A DNA stretch of 64,000 bases from Amphiura filiformis (lineage: Eukaryota > Echinodermata > Ophiuroidea > Amphilepidida > Amphiuridae). Under the pieces are notes generated by a model. That model was not told the origin of the DNA. It was given only the letters and a program-made list of their open reading frames with translations, and did no database searches. Made by a program: the position numbers and the translations under genes. Shown here in pieces: positions 22,401-33,224 of this stretch. Where the stretch lies: positions 32,396,353-32,460,352 of the forward strand of contig NC_092639.1 in assembly GCF_039555335.1 (NCBI RefSeq). Reading direction: 5' to 3'. Within the stretch, counting starts at the first letter, position 1. Each line of letters starts with the position of its first letter.

Positions 22401-25400
22401 AAAGCCGGCTAGTCCAGGTGTTTTGCATTCTCATTTTCAAGGAAGTCCCTCACGCGCCGGGCTCTATGCGCCGTGGTGTTGTCCCCTTGGATCACGAAAT
22501 TGTTCCCGAAGCCTCTTCTTTGCAAACAGACGCATAATTGTATCAAGAACATGCAGGTATTGGTCCTGGTTCATGTGTCCTTTTAGCATGTAGAGGTGCG
22601 ATTTCCACCTATTGTGAATGCTCCCCATATTAGAGGAGGAACCGGGCCTCGTCACTGTAGATCATATTACCCCAGTGGCTTACTGTTAAATTGAAATAAA
22701 AATTATAATGTGTCTCTGTGACCAACGCAAGCGCGCATGCCGATGTATTTACAGAAGTATCGACTTTCTTATTGGTCGTCTTGTGCACAAACCTGCACTA
22801 ACCAGTCTATTGTTCACACGTTTCCTGGTAACAGGCGCGTTCATGGAGCCATTCTGTTCGTAGCCGAGATGTAGGCTTCGTGCAGCCATTGCGGCAAAGT
22901 CTCAGGAGAGATCGGTCTTCCCTTACGGTTGTCTTTCGGGGCCGACCTGACCATGGTCTAGGTGTAGTAGTTCCGGTCTCTCGACGTCTCTTCAAAATTT
23001 TAGAAACGGCACCTTGTGTAATTCCGAAAACGGCACCAATATCTTTCTGTTTGTAGCCGCGATTACGTAAGTTAATGACGCGGGTGTAAGCTAATGCAAC
23101 CTTATGAATCATATCGCTAAAACAACCGCGAAAAGGATACCCGATGGTTTATTAGACTTTTGCAGGGTATGTTAGTTTAATAAGGTACATTGCAATCGTG
23201 TAAAAAAACATTTAGAAAAATATTGATGACGTCTTCCTCAGCAAATGTTACAATATGTCTTTAAATAATAACACAAGAATGGCTCTTAGAATTTTGTTAA
23301 AAACAGTTGAATAGTGTCAACATTAAGGGTTACGATTGTGACAATAAACATTTCGGGTTATTGAACTAAATCCGTTTTTCCATAACTGAATCGTTGTCAC
23401 CTTGCAAAAGCTACCTCCCTCCATATACCATATACCACTACACTTCTCAACGTACATCCATACATCTTGGTGGGTGGGTTTTAGCAACTCGCAAATTTGA
23501 ATATTTTTGTTCCATTTCTTTTCAGACATTCCCAGCAAACACAAAAACGTTTTAAAAACGTTTTAAATAAGTTACATTTTGGCTTTTGGTTTAGGTAAAA
23601 ACGTTTTAATAACATTAAAATGTCGGGTTATATAAAGGCCATGAAAACACATTACAACAATATTTTTAAAATGTGTTCAAAATACTATTGTAAACTATTT
23701 TTGCAAACATTTTTTGCCAAATATTTTGTCAACACTTAAATAACATTATATGAAAATAGTTGCACCCAGCCAACACAGAAATGTTCTTAAAATGTTTTTC
23801 TCAAAACGTTTTAATAACCTTTAAATGCGGGTTATATAAAGGTCATGAAAACATTTTCAAAACGTTATTGCAAATATTTAGGCAAACATTATTCACAAAC
23901 TATTTTTTCAACCGCAAAATAACATTCTGTAAAAATGTTTTTGTAATGTTATTAAAAGGCTTTTATACCCTTTATATAACCCGACATTTAAACGTTTTCT
24001 GTAAAAAAATTTGTGTTTGCTGGGCAGATTTTATCAAAAAATGTTATGAAAACATTTTATACCCTTAATACACCCTTTATACATGTATAACCCGACATTT
24101 AAACGTTTTCTGACAACCTTTTATAACCTTTTGCGAATGATGTCGAAAACGTTTTGTGTTTGCTGGGTTGTTAATGAATAATGCTAAAAGTGACGAAAAT
24201 TGTATGTTTCCATAAGTTCACATACCGACAGTATTTGCCGAAATTTTTGCCCTCCCCGCGCGCTTACAGTCTTTAAAATTTGCCATACCAACACTCTACT
24301 TAAATGACTTACATGCCATAGTTGCTATTACATTATTTTTGCCTTAGAAAAGTATAATGAACCATTTGAATTGCCATGCTTACAAATTGTAATGTTTACA
24401 TAATTACATTACAGGTGCTGATAAGAGCTAACATGTCGGAAAGAGCCGGTAACGAGTCAAAAATGGGAATAGGCGTTAACAACATAGCAGTCAGTGAGTA
24501 GCATACCATTTTCGATCAAGACTTAAAAGAATGCATGTGTATTCAAGTTTAAACATAAATTAATTGGCATATGCTCTCCGCACATCGTCATCATCCCTAT
24601 ATCTTCGTGTCAAAAATTGCAGGGATAGTACAGCGAATCCTCTCGTTTTTCAACAGCTACGCATGGCGATTTTGTTCGAGATAGGCCGAGCGACTCAGGC
24701 TAAGCATACAATTTACACCATATGACTATCATATGAGATACCACAGAGTTTCTATATTCTACACATTATTACGATTTGTGCATGCTCTAGTACCCCATAT
24801 GATGTTGCTATTACAAGAAAAATCGATTTGTTTTCAGGTAAAACCCAGGTTTTGTTTCCAGTACATAACTTTAACTTACACTATAACTTGAAATGCAATA
24901 CACTAATTAGCGGCGACTGCTGTTTGTTGTGTATATATTTTACTGCATTTTGTCTAGGTATAAAGGAATATAGGTATAAAGGAACACGTTTAGCCCATTC
25001 AGTTAAGATCCAGGTGCAAGTCCTATAACACAATTCATATGTAAACTTTCTTTATCTGTGTCAATAATAGAATATTGATTTCAACGGAGTATGGAGCTGT
25101 ATGGAAAAATATTTATAATACAGGGTGTTGACACTGTGCTCCGTGGATTCAGGGGATGATGGGTTATCATTTATTACGTTTGTACATTTTCCATAAAGGT
25201 AATTAATATAATTATTTCTGACAGGTAATATTATTCCGTCGACGCAAATACCGCCCTCACCGATGACATCAAATCTAGCAAGCAGCCAATCACCCTCACC
25301 GATGATATCAAGTAGCCAATCACCAACATCAAAGAATCACTTGCCATCAACAGCACCAGTTACGCCAAGTCCAACAAACGTACTCGGTAAAATAATTTTT

Positions 25401-28400
25401 AAGTGTTTATATTTGGATATTTTGTGTAGGCCTATTGATAAATATGATGAGGATGATGATGATGTTGTTGATGATGGTGACGACGATGACGATGATAATA
25501 ACGATCATTGGTTAATTTGCGTCACGAAAATTTAATTAATTATTGGGGCTTTTCTGTGTACCATCATATTAATCGTTTTCAAATGTACGATCCAACATGT
25601 CTGTAATAAAATATATAAAAAGTGATTTAACTTTCAGCATAAAATTGTAAAATATAGGCATACTATAATCTTTTATTTTCGACGAACGTATGCCTACACT
25701 TTTGCGACCTAAACTCCTCAAATCAAAAAAGTCCGCAGTTATGCAACCTGTTCTCCATCAAAATCTGATCTTGTTAAGGCATGGAGTATGGGCGAACTTG
25801 AAGTACAGGTATCTGGAGAGGGGAAGCAACTAGTTCACAGCGACATGTAATAACTGGGCCGCCAAGTGCGAATATGTATTTATTTTGGAAGGTTCGTGTT
25901 TGTTTTAAATTTTGGGGCGTTTTTCCAATGATATTTTTGGTGATATTTCAAAAAAGCGATATGCCAAAGACAACTCTTTGGGCACATACTTTGTTATTGC
26001 TATTGCACCTCTTTTCCACATACCTACACTACTCCAAGAAATTAGAGGAACAAACCTATATTTCATGTTTTCATCAAAGATAAAACTTAAATACATTGAA
26101 AAATTGGTTCAACTTCATTGCAGACAAATTCCATTGTTTGCTAGACATAATGACTAATGAAAAAATGTGTTTCTCCAATCAGCTGGCCCTCAGAGTATCT
26201 GAGTGTCCAATTGAATACATGAATACAAAACCCACCCAAGTCCATGGGAAGTGATTTTGAGAGAAAAACCTGTGTATCATTTTAATTCCTTAAGTTACAT
26301 TTACCTGGTCAATATGGTAAGTTATACGTGCAAATGGGTGTGTTAAACTGTATAAAGTATGACGATTAGCATTTCAGGGACTTTGTAGGGTTCATTTTAA
26401 ATTTTGGACTTGGGTGGTTTTTGAATCATATACAAAGACAACAACGTTGGAATGAGATTACCACTAGTAAGATAATACAAAATAAAGCACACAGGTATGT
26501 ATAATGTTGATAAGCATTCTGCCATGTAATATAAATCACACACGTTCCTTTATTAAACCAATTTTTTTTTCAAAAGTCACTCTCCAGCAATGAATGTGTT
26601 ACAAGTGGACTTTTATACATACTGGATTTCAATCAATGTGTTACAAGACTCAAATCACGGAATTGGGTGGTTCTTTCATACATGCTATTTCTCACATGCT
26701 CAATAGACACAGATGACGAATTTGAGTTGTTCATTCATACATATGACAGGCCTATGTATAGCAACAATTTCCCATGCTTAACTCCATTTGGCCAACGTAT
26801 GGACTTGGGTGGGTTTTGTATTCATATATTCAATTGTCAAATTTTGGCATTATTTTTGCTTACAAAAGGTTCTCCTAACCTAAACAGTTTTGAAATCAAA
26901 ATCTTCACAAATCATTCTTAAATGGTGCCTAGTAATGGGTATGACCTCCTCGGGCTGCTATACACTCTTCACAACGTCGAGGTATGCTCTGGATCAGGGT
27001 GCGGAGAGAGTCCTGAGGAATGTTCATCCACTCTTCAATCAGAGCATCTCTTAGTGACTGGACATTGTCTGGAACTTGTTGCCGTTGTCTTACCCGTCTA
27101 CCAAGCATGTCACAAGCATGTTCTATTGGATTCAGGTCAGGTGACCTTGCAGGCCAGTCCAGAGTCTCAATTCCCTCATTGTCCAGGAAGTTCATCACAA
27201 CACGAGCGATATGTGGACGGGCGTTATCCTGCATAATAATGAAATGTTGACCAATTGCACCAGCAATGGGGACAACAACAGGTCTCAGTACCTCATCTCT
27301 GTATCTTACACCCGTCAGTGAGCCTCGGTCTATCACAATAAGGTCCGTACGTCCGTTCAAACAGATCCCTGCCCAGACCATGACGGACCCACCTCCAAAA
27401 TGATCAACTTCAACAATATTACAGTTAGCATATCGTTCTCCTTGACGTCTCCATACCCTCACACGCCTATCATTGGTGGAAACAGTGAATCTGCTCTCAT
27501 TTGTGAACAGTACAGGGGTCCAATCACCATCTTGCCAATGTTGGTGATTTCTGGCAAAGTCAAATCTGGCTCTGCGGTGCCGTGGGATCAAAATGGGACC
27601 TGTTGCAGGTCTTCTAGCGTTCATTCCGTCTTCATACAAACGACTACTTTCCGTTTCATTGCTCATATACGCACACCAGCCCCTCTGCGGAAGTCCATAT
27701 TTATGGATCTTGCTGTACTCTGGCGGTTCCGACGAGCAAGCAACTGGAGATAACGGTCTTGCCGGGGGTTGTGATACGTCTGCGGCCTTGGCCTGGTCTT
27801 CTGCCATACAGACCATCTTCCAGGTAGCGATGATATGCACGATTAATGACACTGGGGGATACCCCAAGCTGCTCAGCTGCATAACGCTGTGCGTGACCTG
27901 ATGCAAGCATCTGTACAACCCTAGCAACCTCAACCTCGGTCAATTCGCCATTAACAACATCCCACATGCTCAGAAGACTGAGCGGTACCAGTAGAAATTG
28001 GATTAACATGTTGGAATGAAGAAATCTGAGAAAAGCTTATGGAGTCTGCTTTACATAAAATCAGTGCTTTGAGTGAACACATGGATGTCCAAGGCCGTAA
28101 GTCCTTGAAGACATGCATGATTTCACATTTGACTGTCCAGTATTGCTAAGATTACAATAGGCTACACCTGGTATACAAATGACATGTCCTTGATGCTTTC
28201 TGTTGATGCAATACCCAGTTAAAGTTATTACATAATCTTGTTCCTCTAATTTCTTGGAGTAGTTACCATTCGCTTTGGTGATTTACTAATATTATATATT
28301 TTGTGACTGCAATTTGGCGTTTTCAATGCATTTTAAGGGATCTGGAATGAGCGTTTTGAGCGTTTCGACAGTATTTTTTATGGAACATGAGAGCACCTCA

Positions 28401-30491
28401 GACGTATCGAATTGCATTTTGAATACGAAGCATGTCTTTCTGATATCAAATAATTTACATTTTTTGAAAATCACGATATAATACAAATTTTGACCTTTCA
28501 TATTGAAGATATGGATTTTTTTTCCCAAAAAGACCTAATTTTTGTTGGTGTTTTGGGTACAAATCCATATCTTCAATACGAAAGGTCAAAATTTTCAATT
28601 GATCGTCGGCTTTTCATCCCACCTACATACACGTTAAGTATAAATCATCAGATTTATAAAGTTTACTTCGAGTACTGTTAAATATCAAAAATATCAATTT
28701 TTAATGATTTGCAAAAAATGTGTATTACATTGCGAATTTCAAAAATCAAAATTATTTGATATCAGAATGACATTCTTCGTATTCAGAATGCAATTCGATA
28801 TGTCTGATGTGCTCTAATGTCCCACAATAAATACTGTCCAAACGTTCATACCCTTCCCTTAAGCTTATCATGAAATTAAGAAAAATATCTGGTCACGCTC
28901 CTTTTAGAATTTTTATTTACCTGATCGTCGGCTTTTGAAGGCAGCAGAATGCAGATTGGCTCACGATAGATGTCGTATTCTATTCAATTTAGAGTGTTTG
29001 GTAGCAAATTTGGTAGCAAATTAGAGCTAACAATTCTGCACACAACCCTGTCAATCAAATTGCCATAACAAGATCAGGTTTGGTGTAGGACGGGTTACAA
29101 AAATGCGGACTTTTTTATTTGAGGTGTTTATATGGGTGCATTATTAGGTATGTCCGTCACAACATCACAAGTACTAATAATATAATCAAATTAAGCCATA
29201 ATGTACGATCTTATGATATCAAGTGTTTTTTTTTCAAACCTTACACCCAAATGGAATCAACCAAATGTGTTGTGTTTGTAGTTCAACAGACATTAAGTCC
29301 CCATAGAACTTGGAGTTAAACGGCCAAAATAGCCACTGAGGTTTCTTTCAATCTAACTTTTCCTGACAGTTTTTACTAAATATTATTTCAGTATTTTGGA
29401 CAAAATCTATTAGGTGGTATAACCCCCCCCCCTGGTGCGACCATAATTAACTTACATTGTCTGTTCATCTTCCAAAAATATTTAAATTCAAGAATTGTTT
29501 GTATTAACGAGAATGTTTCGTTATGTAAGTAACATCCCGTAACAGGTCCAAGAAGTGCATTTTCAATTCTGTCGTTAAAGCTTGTTTAAATCACCTTCTG
29601 AATTATTATCATTATTAATATTATTATTATTTTTATTGTTATAGTAATTTCGCTACCATTAATAGGGGCAGTGATTCTTGCAGTTTTTATATTTGCATTA
29701 ATCGGATACAACAACAGACGGTAAGTTGCAAAATGAGAGTGGATTTTGAACATCTATTTTTTTTACTCTAAAGTCCAGAGGTTTCGGTTAAGCAAGTTTA
29801 TATGCGACACGACCTTGTACCAACTCGTCTGCTTTATCAATATTTTAGAACTTACCGTTTTCTTTACATAAATCTTTTACATGCATCGTTTTTCAGGAAA
29901 AACACCAATAGGGGCTACAAGAGAGAATCCGCCGCTGAGAAAAACGATCAAAAGAGAGATCCCGAAAAGACACTTTCGGTTATATATGCAATGCCAGAGA
30001 AGAATGAAGGGAATGGTACCGACAATCAGGCGTTTATTCATTCAGAAGAACCGACTAGCAAGATTGAAATGCAAAATGATAGCAAGCAGAAAAGGGACCC
30101 TGAAAAGACAATATCGGTCGTTTATGCAATGCCAGAGAAGACGAAAAGAGAAGAAAAGGATGGTGTTGACAACAAGGCCTTTGTTCATTCTGAGTCGACG
30201 GATAATGCCTCGGAAGAATACGAGAGCGTGCAAGCAAACGCTGCATCTTCTGTTTCACTCCATAAATCTCAAAAAAGTACCGATAATTTGTCAGAAAAAG
30301 AGATGGCTCCTGAATATGCCTACGCTTCAGTGTCCGAAGATTCTCGCGTCGATGAAGATGCCGCTGTTCTTTATGAAGATGTAAAACAAGCTTCTGCACA
30401 AAATGCTGATTCGCGAGTCACATCTCAACCACGACCGGCTGATGATGGCCAGTCGGGATGGGTTGAAAACTCAATTTATTCAAGCAAATGA
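16410..30491 (+). CDS. Gene B: type I receptor with MAM-like ectodomain and YxxP/ITIM-like tail
   Basis: Seven exons: 16410-16455, 18552-18701, 21054-21334, 24415-24493, 25225-25386, 29645-29720, 29897-30491. All have GT/AG borders, every junction keeps phase, and together they give 1389 nt (462 residues plus stop). Order: signal peptide 1-16; N-terminal Cys-containing segment 17-65 with NTT and NAT glycosylation sites; MAM-like beta-sandwich about 66-185; Ser/Thr/Pro stalk about 186-239; membrane span about 241-259; tail 264-462. Tail tyrosines: Y295 and Y341 in YAMP, Y373 in YESV, Y407 in YASV, Y424 in VLYEDV, Y459 in the SGWVENSIYSSK end. It is a predicted plasma-membrane receptor signalling through SH2 proteins. 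The ligand is unknown. Introns hold Penelope, LINE, Tc1 and MITE insertions. The exon model is my own inference and needs a transcript. Confidence 0.8.
16715..16868. repeat. Repeat copy 2 (partner at 371-545)
   Basis: Lies in intron 1 of gene B. It matches 371-545 through GTAGTCCACTTGC, GATAGATTTTCACAT and CTTTTCAGTCACC. Confidence 0.65.
16926..17490 (+). mobile_element. Penelope-like element fragment with GIY-YIG domain
   Basis: A broken frame gives MEVIPYVEGVAEKLQRIFR, then after a small frameshift NIPCKGCDKSYVGETGRQFG, and further frames AITDHIAQENH, NAFSRRISEAIYIRK. The CKGC...YVGETGR...R block is the GIY-YIG endonuclease of Penelope-like retroelements. At least three frame changes; dead copy in intron 1 of gene B. 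Confidence 0.8.
17491..18508. other. Intron 1 of gene B, no feature seen
   Basis: AT-rich intron sequence. The short frame at 17399-17653 has no recognisable content. Confidence 0.5.
18552..18701 (+). CDS. Gene B exon 2: N-terminal Cys-containing segment
   Basis: The acceptor TTTCTGTTCTAG precedes a 150-nt phase 1-1 exon; the donor GTACCA is at 18702. It encodes ACQGNSESLCGSSCDRQ, then acidic and Asn-rich residues with NTT and NAT sequons, and a fourth Cys in NDCELG. No known domain is recognised. Confidence 0.7.
18834..20644 (-). mobile_element. Decayed antisense Jockey/I-like LINE
   Basis: Minus-strand pieces in intron 2 of gene B. 18834-19373 gives reverse transcriptase words (PAQWKVADVIPIFKK, KQQFGFRDGHSTSDTLTD). 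20384-20644 gives endonuclease words (HGNRLDLIITDAPNMFSP, DIGCSEHFLV). Both resemble the plus-strand element at 8930-12632. Many disruptions lie between them. Confidence 0.75.
21054..21334 (+). CDS. Gene B exon 3: first part of MAM-like domain
   Basis: Acceptor CACTCGACAG; 281 nt; phase 1 in, phase 0 out (donor GTAAAA at 21335). It starts E-C-Y and carries strands STISFEYY and GWIIEIFYTLSCDD, then NGWEHSLTHNIHHDGSYFT. The pattern W...(x)n...hydrophobic strand, continued by exon 4, resembles the C-terminal half of MAM or related jelly-roll domains. Assignment to MAM is tentative. Confidence 0.7.
21905..22367. mobile_element. MITE nested in the decayed Tc1
   Basis: Terminal inverted repeats of about 48 bp start AGTGTACTTC and end GAAGTACACT, with GCGTTTATAAATACGCACGTGAC mirrored on the other side. 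It splits the Tc1 remnant, so it inserted later. Confidence 0.75.
22807..23112 (-). pseudogene. Tc1-like transposase N-terminus (DNA-binding)
   Basis: 101 codons with a paired-like helix-turn-helix: VINLRNRGYKQKDIGAVFGI, QGAVSKILKRRRETG, then the GRPRKTT linker (an AT-hook-like GRPR). The frame is lost after residue 100. A remnant, not a host gene. Confidence 0.75.
23531..24167. mobile_element. MITE(s), CCCAGCAAACACAAAACG family
   Basis: Starts CCCAGCAAACACAAAAACG and ends GTTTTGTGTTTGCTGGG. Internal ends at 23764 (CCCAGCCAACAC) and about 24018 (GTGTTTGCTGGG) suggest two copies, one inside the other. Located in intron 3 of gene B. Confidence 0.85.
24415..24493 (+). CDS. Gene B exon 4: end of MAM-like domain
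   Basis: Acceptor TTACATTACAG, donor GTGAGT; 79 nt, phase 0 in, 1 out. It encodes VLIRANMSERAGNESKMGIG then VNNIAV. The ending IGVNNIAV resembles the IAIDDI strand that closes MAM domains. It contains one NES sequon. Confidence 0.7.
25225..25386 (+). CDS. Gene B exon 5: Ser/Thr/Pro stalk
   Basis: Acceptor TTTCTGACAG, donor GTAAAA; 162 nt, phase 1-1. It is almost wholly Ser, Thr, Pro, Gln and Asn, with an internal repeat (SSQSPSPMIS / SSQSPTSK). This fits an O-glycosylated membrane-proximal stalk. Confidence 0.75.
25441..25505. repeat. GAT/GAC microsatellite
   Basis: A run of GATGATGAT and GACGAC units in intron 5 of gene B, just after the stalk exon. Its translation (poly-Asp) is not coding. 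Confidence 0.8.
26027..28263 (-). mobile_element. Tc1/mariner transposon with TA target duplication
   Basis: Terminal inverted repeats include ACTACTCCAAGAAATTAGAG and its complement CTCTAATTTCTTGGAGTAGT. TA flanks both ends (26025-26026, 28264-28265). The matching empty site is CACATACCTACGTTGCC at 13270-13286. It contains a broken transposase gene at 26929-28009. Confidence 0.9.
26929..28009 (-). pseudogene. Tc1-like transposase, frameshifted, first catalytic Asp replaced
   Basis: The N-terminal frame 27701-28009 has the helix-turn-helix (VVQMLASGHAQRYAAEQLGV, GVSPSVINRAYHRY) and the RPGQGRRRIT linker. A frame change near 27780 leads to the frame ending at 26929. That part carries RRARFDFARNHQHWQ, LFTNESRF, GGGSVMVWAGI, IMQDNARPHIA, LDWPARSPDLNPIEH and the end ARGGHTHY. 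In active Tc1 relatives the first box is TDESRF; here it is TNESRF, so the first Asp of the DDE triad is Asn. Dead element. Confidence 0.9.
28337..28858. mobile_element. MITE with TTAA target duplication (piggyBac-like)
   Basis: TTAA at 28333-28336 and 28859-28862 flank a 522-bp element beginning GGG and ending CCC, with long inverted arms (for example GTATCGAATTGCATTTTGAA against GAATGCAATTCGATATG). Empty-site copy: GAGTTTTAAGCTTATC at 13346-13361. TTAA sites are typical of piggyBac-type elements. A shorter relative is at 32129-32236. Confidence 0.85.
28986..29644. other. End of intron 5 of gene B, no feature seen
   Basis: AT-rich with a C-run at about 29422-29431. No exon was recognised before the transmembrane exon. 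Confidence 0.5.
29645..29720 (+). CDS. Gene B exon 6: transmembrane segment
   Basis: Acceptor TTTTATTGTTATAG, donor GTAAGT; 76 nt, phase 1 in, 2 out. It encodes ISLPLIGAVILAVFIFALIG, then YNNRR at the membrane exit: one span with a positive cytosolic side. The matching exon in gene D is 45629-45716. Confidence 0.85.
29897..30491 (+). CDS. Gene B exon 7: cytoplasmic tail
   Basis: Acceptor TGCATCGTTTTTCAG at 29882-29896; 595 nt ending in TGA 30489-30491. It holds two YAMP modules (Tyr codons at 29985 and 30123, 46 residues apart) where gene A has three. From EEYESV to the end it is close to gene A in protein and DNA. Confidence 0.85.
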
Positions 30492-31519
30492 CAGATTCCT
30501 ATACGTGCCAGTGCTACAAAACGGATTTTGCAAAACGTTTTACTACCGGGTTAAGACCCAGTATACAGTACAATTATTATAGTTTTGTTTTTCGTTGCCA
30601 CAGAAGTTGCGTATTCGGAACTCCATAGCGAGTTTCTTATTTTCCCCAGCGATTTTCGGTCTTGTCTGCAGATTTCCCCTCAAATAATTAGGTCAATTTG
30701 TTACGGAGCTTTGTTCTGCTTCTCGGCGTTTGTCGCTGTGATAATTGCTGCGGCAACAATTACACAAAACATCACACTATATTTTGGCCTTTAATGACGG
30801 TAGTACATATCTTCTACACGTACGCCAATTGAATCAATTCAAAATCACTAAACTGTAACTGTCACAATTGACGTACTCTTTAGAAGTTAGTGTTGGCGTA
30901 AAAGTCGCAATTACTCAACAGTCACTGGTGTACCTTGGTTTGTGTTATGCTTTTAATGTAAAAAAAACCCTTAGTTGTATTATGTAATTATATGTTTGAT
31001 ATGTCGTTGAGGGGTTTTGTGGGGAGGGGTGTGCCATGTGTATTGGCTTTAGGTGATTTAAGTTTTGTGGGTATGGGGTGTGTATTTATAGGTAGGATTA
31101 GGGTGAGTGCATGGGATGTATGTAGGGGTGGTGTTGTGTGTGGGGTATATGTGTATCGTGTTTGTGTGGGGTGTTGACAGTTGGGTTTAGTGGGTATATA
31201 TGTGCTATGTGTATGGTGTGGTGGGGTGTAGGTGTGTGGTATGTGGGGCGTTGAGGTGTTTGTGGGTATATGTGGTGTGTGTGTGCTGTTATGTGCGTTC
31301 TTACTTTCCTCCAGAGTGCGTAGTTATTAATATTATATAAATGTACTTGCTGCTACTTACTTAATTGTCTTTCTAAAACTTTGTTAATAATATACTCCTA
31401 ATACAATCTGTATCAAAACGATCTGTATACATTTCCTGTGAATAATGGCACGACTAGACTGCCGTATCTTAATTTAATGTTAGATACACTTTAACAACTT
31501 ATCACTTCTTCTTACCCTC

Positions 31520-31655
31520 TATGTATTTTACACGAAATTAGGGTTAGGTGTCAGGTTAGGATTAGGGTTAGTTTATGGTTAGGGTTAGGATTAGGGTTCG
31601 GATTAGATTATGGTTAGGGTTATGATTAGCTTACACGAAATAATTACATGAAGAA
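31520..31655. mobile_element. Telomere-like (TTAGGG) element, copy 1
   Basis: Degenerate TTAGGG units flanked on the left by TTACACGAAATTAGGG and on the right by TTAGCTTACACGAAATAATTAC. The same flanks occur at 60820-60955, so this is a mobile repeat rather than a telomere scar. Confidence 0.7.
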
Positions 31656-31768
31656 TCCACCCGACTTCCAGACAACCGATCATGTTGATACATTTCGTAT
31701 GCAATGTTCAGCTTTTTAATAATAATTAATGAAACAACTATAAAAAAAAAAACCCATTAGATTCAAAC

Positions 31769-31862
31769 CTAATAATATCGGTTATCTGAGTATTGAAAGT
31801 ATTTTAATACTTTCAATAGGCCTATATACTTTCAATACCCAGATAACCGATATTATTAGGTC
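31769..31862. repeat. Inverted repeat
   Basis: CCTAATAATATCGG...TATCTGAGTATTGAAAGTAT pairs with ATACTTTCAATACCCAGATA...CCGATATTATTAGG. In the gene A flank only one arm is present (about 5075-5100), so the arm was duplicated in inverse orientation here. Confidence 0.8.
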
Positions 31863-32128
31863 GCACGTAATAAGATATCTTTTCTATTTATTTTTATATT
31901 GTGTTACATTATTTTGAGAAATTTTAGATTATAAGGAAAAATGTACATAATATTATTGGCTTTCTATACAAAGTACTGTTTTATTTTAATATCATTAATC
32001 ATTAAATAAACATGTTAAAACGACCATTCTAAACATATTTATAAATCGAATCTATTGGAAATTGAAAAAGAAAACCTTTGAATTCTCACTTCCCTGGCTA
32101 ACAAGCATAAGTGTTTCAATAATGTTAA

Positions 32129-32236
32129 GGGCTCGGTCACCCACCTTTGCACAGTAATTTTTTGTGGTACCTGAGAGCACATCAGACACACCAAAATGCA
32201 TACGAGGAATACGAAGGTCACAGAGCGGGAGAGCCC
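32129..32236. mobile_element. Short TTAA-site MITE
   Basis: 108 bp between TTAA 32125-32128 and 32237-32240, with GGGCTC...GAGCCC ends. The interior GAGAGCACATCAGACACACC resembles the interior of 28337-28858, so the two belong to one family. Sequence from 32241 to 33224 shows no gene apart from A/T-rich runs. Confidence 0.75.
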
Positions 32237-33224
32237 TTAAACATAAAAGAAAAAGTATGTTTAAGGGAATTCCCCTTTTTCTTTATGTTACCAATATGAA
32301 ACCAGGAAGTGACTCTATTAATTGCAATCAACCTTGTCATTAAAACTAGGCATCGGTTTCTATGATTGTTAGCGGTTATATCTTTAAGAATAAATAATTG
32401 TATCTAGGGTTATATTTTAAAACTAGTGTCTTATTTGTGTGATATAGACTGAAATGCGATAGCTTATTTACTGGAATAATATTATTTGCATTTGTATGCT
32501 GTACTCTTCTCAACTGGATTAATTTCGGTTTTTCAGGACAAATATTGCAACATTCACGGTGAGCTGGTAAGTATCATTCTGTTGTCAATGTATTGTGTTT
32601 GAAGTGTACTGTTGATTCTTTTTAAAGTGTGTGAGATGAAGAATCGTTTTCATTAAAGATTTTGTGATATTGTCAGGAATTGCAACTGTCAGTGTGTCTT
32701 TTATTATGAATCATTGTAAAATGACTCATAATCATCACTTCAAGATAAATATAATTTTTTGATCATCATCATCAAGATCACGACAAATCTCACCATACAA
32801 GATGGGTTGTCAAATCTTTGATTAGGTCTAAGAAAAAAATGATTTGTATTGCTCTTTTCGACCGACCCTAAATTCTGAAAAAATAGAGTCGCATTTTTTT
32901 GTATATTATTTGTTTGTTTGTTTTTTGGGTTTTTTTTTAGAATGTGAGAAGTGAGGGGGGGTATACTGTGTGGGCCGGGTAAAGGGGATGTGCGGCTCAG
33001 TAGGCATGGTAGGATAGAGATCATGTTCTCAAGTCCAGCAAAGGGTTGCAAACAGCGTTTAATTGTTTAAGAGCCCTAATGGGTTACATTATGATTTAGC
33101 TGGTATGTTTTGTACCTTTCTAGGGGCGTAAATCCTTCTTGAAAAGTGGGCGACACAGATTTGTTGAAAGTGGACTTTAGCGCATCATGCAACACGTCGC
33201 AGAGTGTGTGAGGAGCCTATCTAA

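Larger units (their letters stand above)
21390..23160 (-). mobile_element. Decayed Tc1/mariner element in intron 3 of gene B
   Basis: Minus-strand Tc1-like remnants. The N-terminal helix-turn-helix frame is 22807-23112 (NLRNRGYKQKDIGAVFGI, GRPRKTT). A mid part is at 22464-22655. The C-terminal end at about 21717-21870 reads LRHALIACWRDI ... RRIRELELARGGHTKY, closely like the end of the 26929-28009 transposase. The catalytic core is scrambled. The left end near 21390 has ATGGACAAAAGTTTGG, common in Tc1 termini. Confidence 0.7.
25773..28985. repeat. Dispersed repeat, copy split by two insertions
   Basis: Segments 25773-26026, 28264-28336 and 28859-28985 line up with 13021-13490. The interrupting pieces are the Tc1 element (26027-28263) and the TTAA MITE (28337-28858). 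All lie in intron 5 of gene B. Confidence 0.8.
30492..31890. repeat. 3' flank of gene B, paralogous to the flank of gene A
   Basis: Matches 3247-5130 in order (see that entry). It includes a GT/G-rich tract at 31005-31300 and a telomere-like insertion at 31520-31655 that the gene A copy lacks. The 60-70 codon frames here look spurious. Confidence 0.7.
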
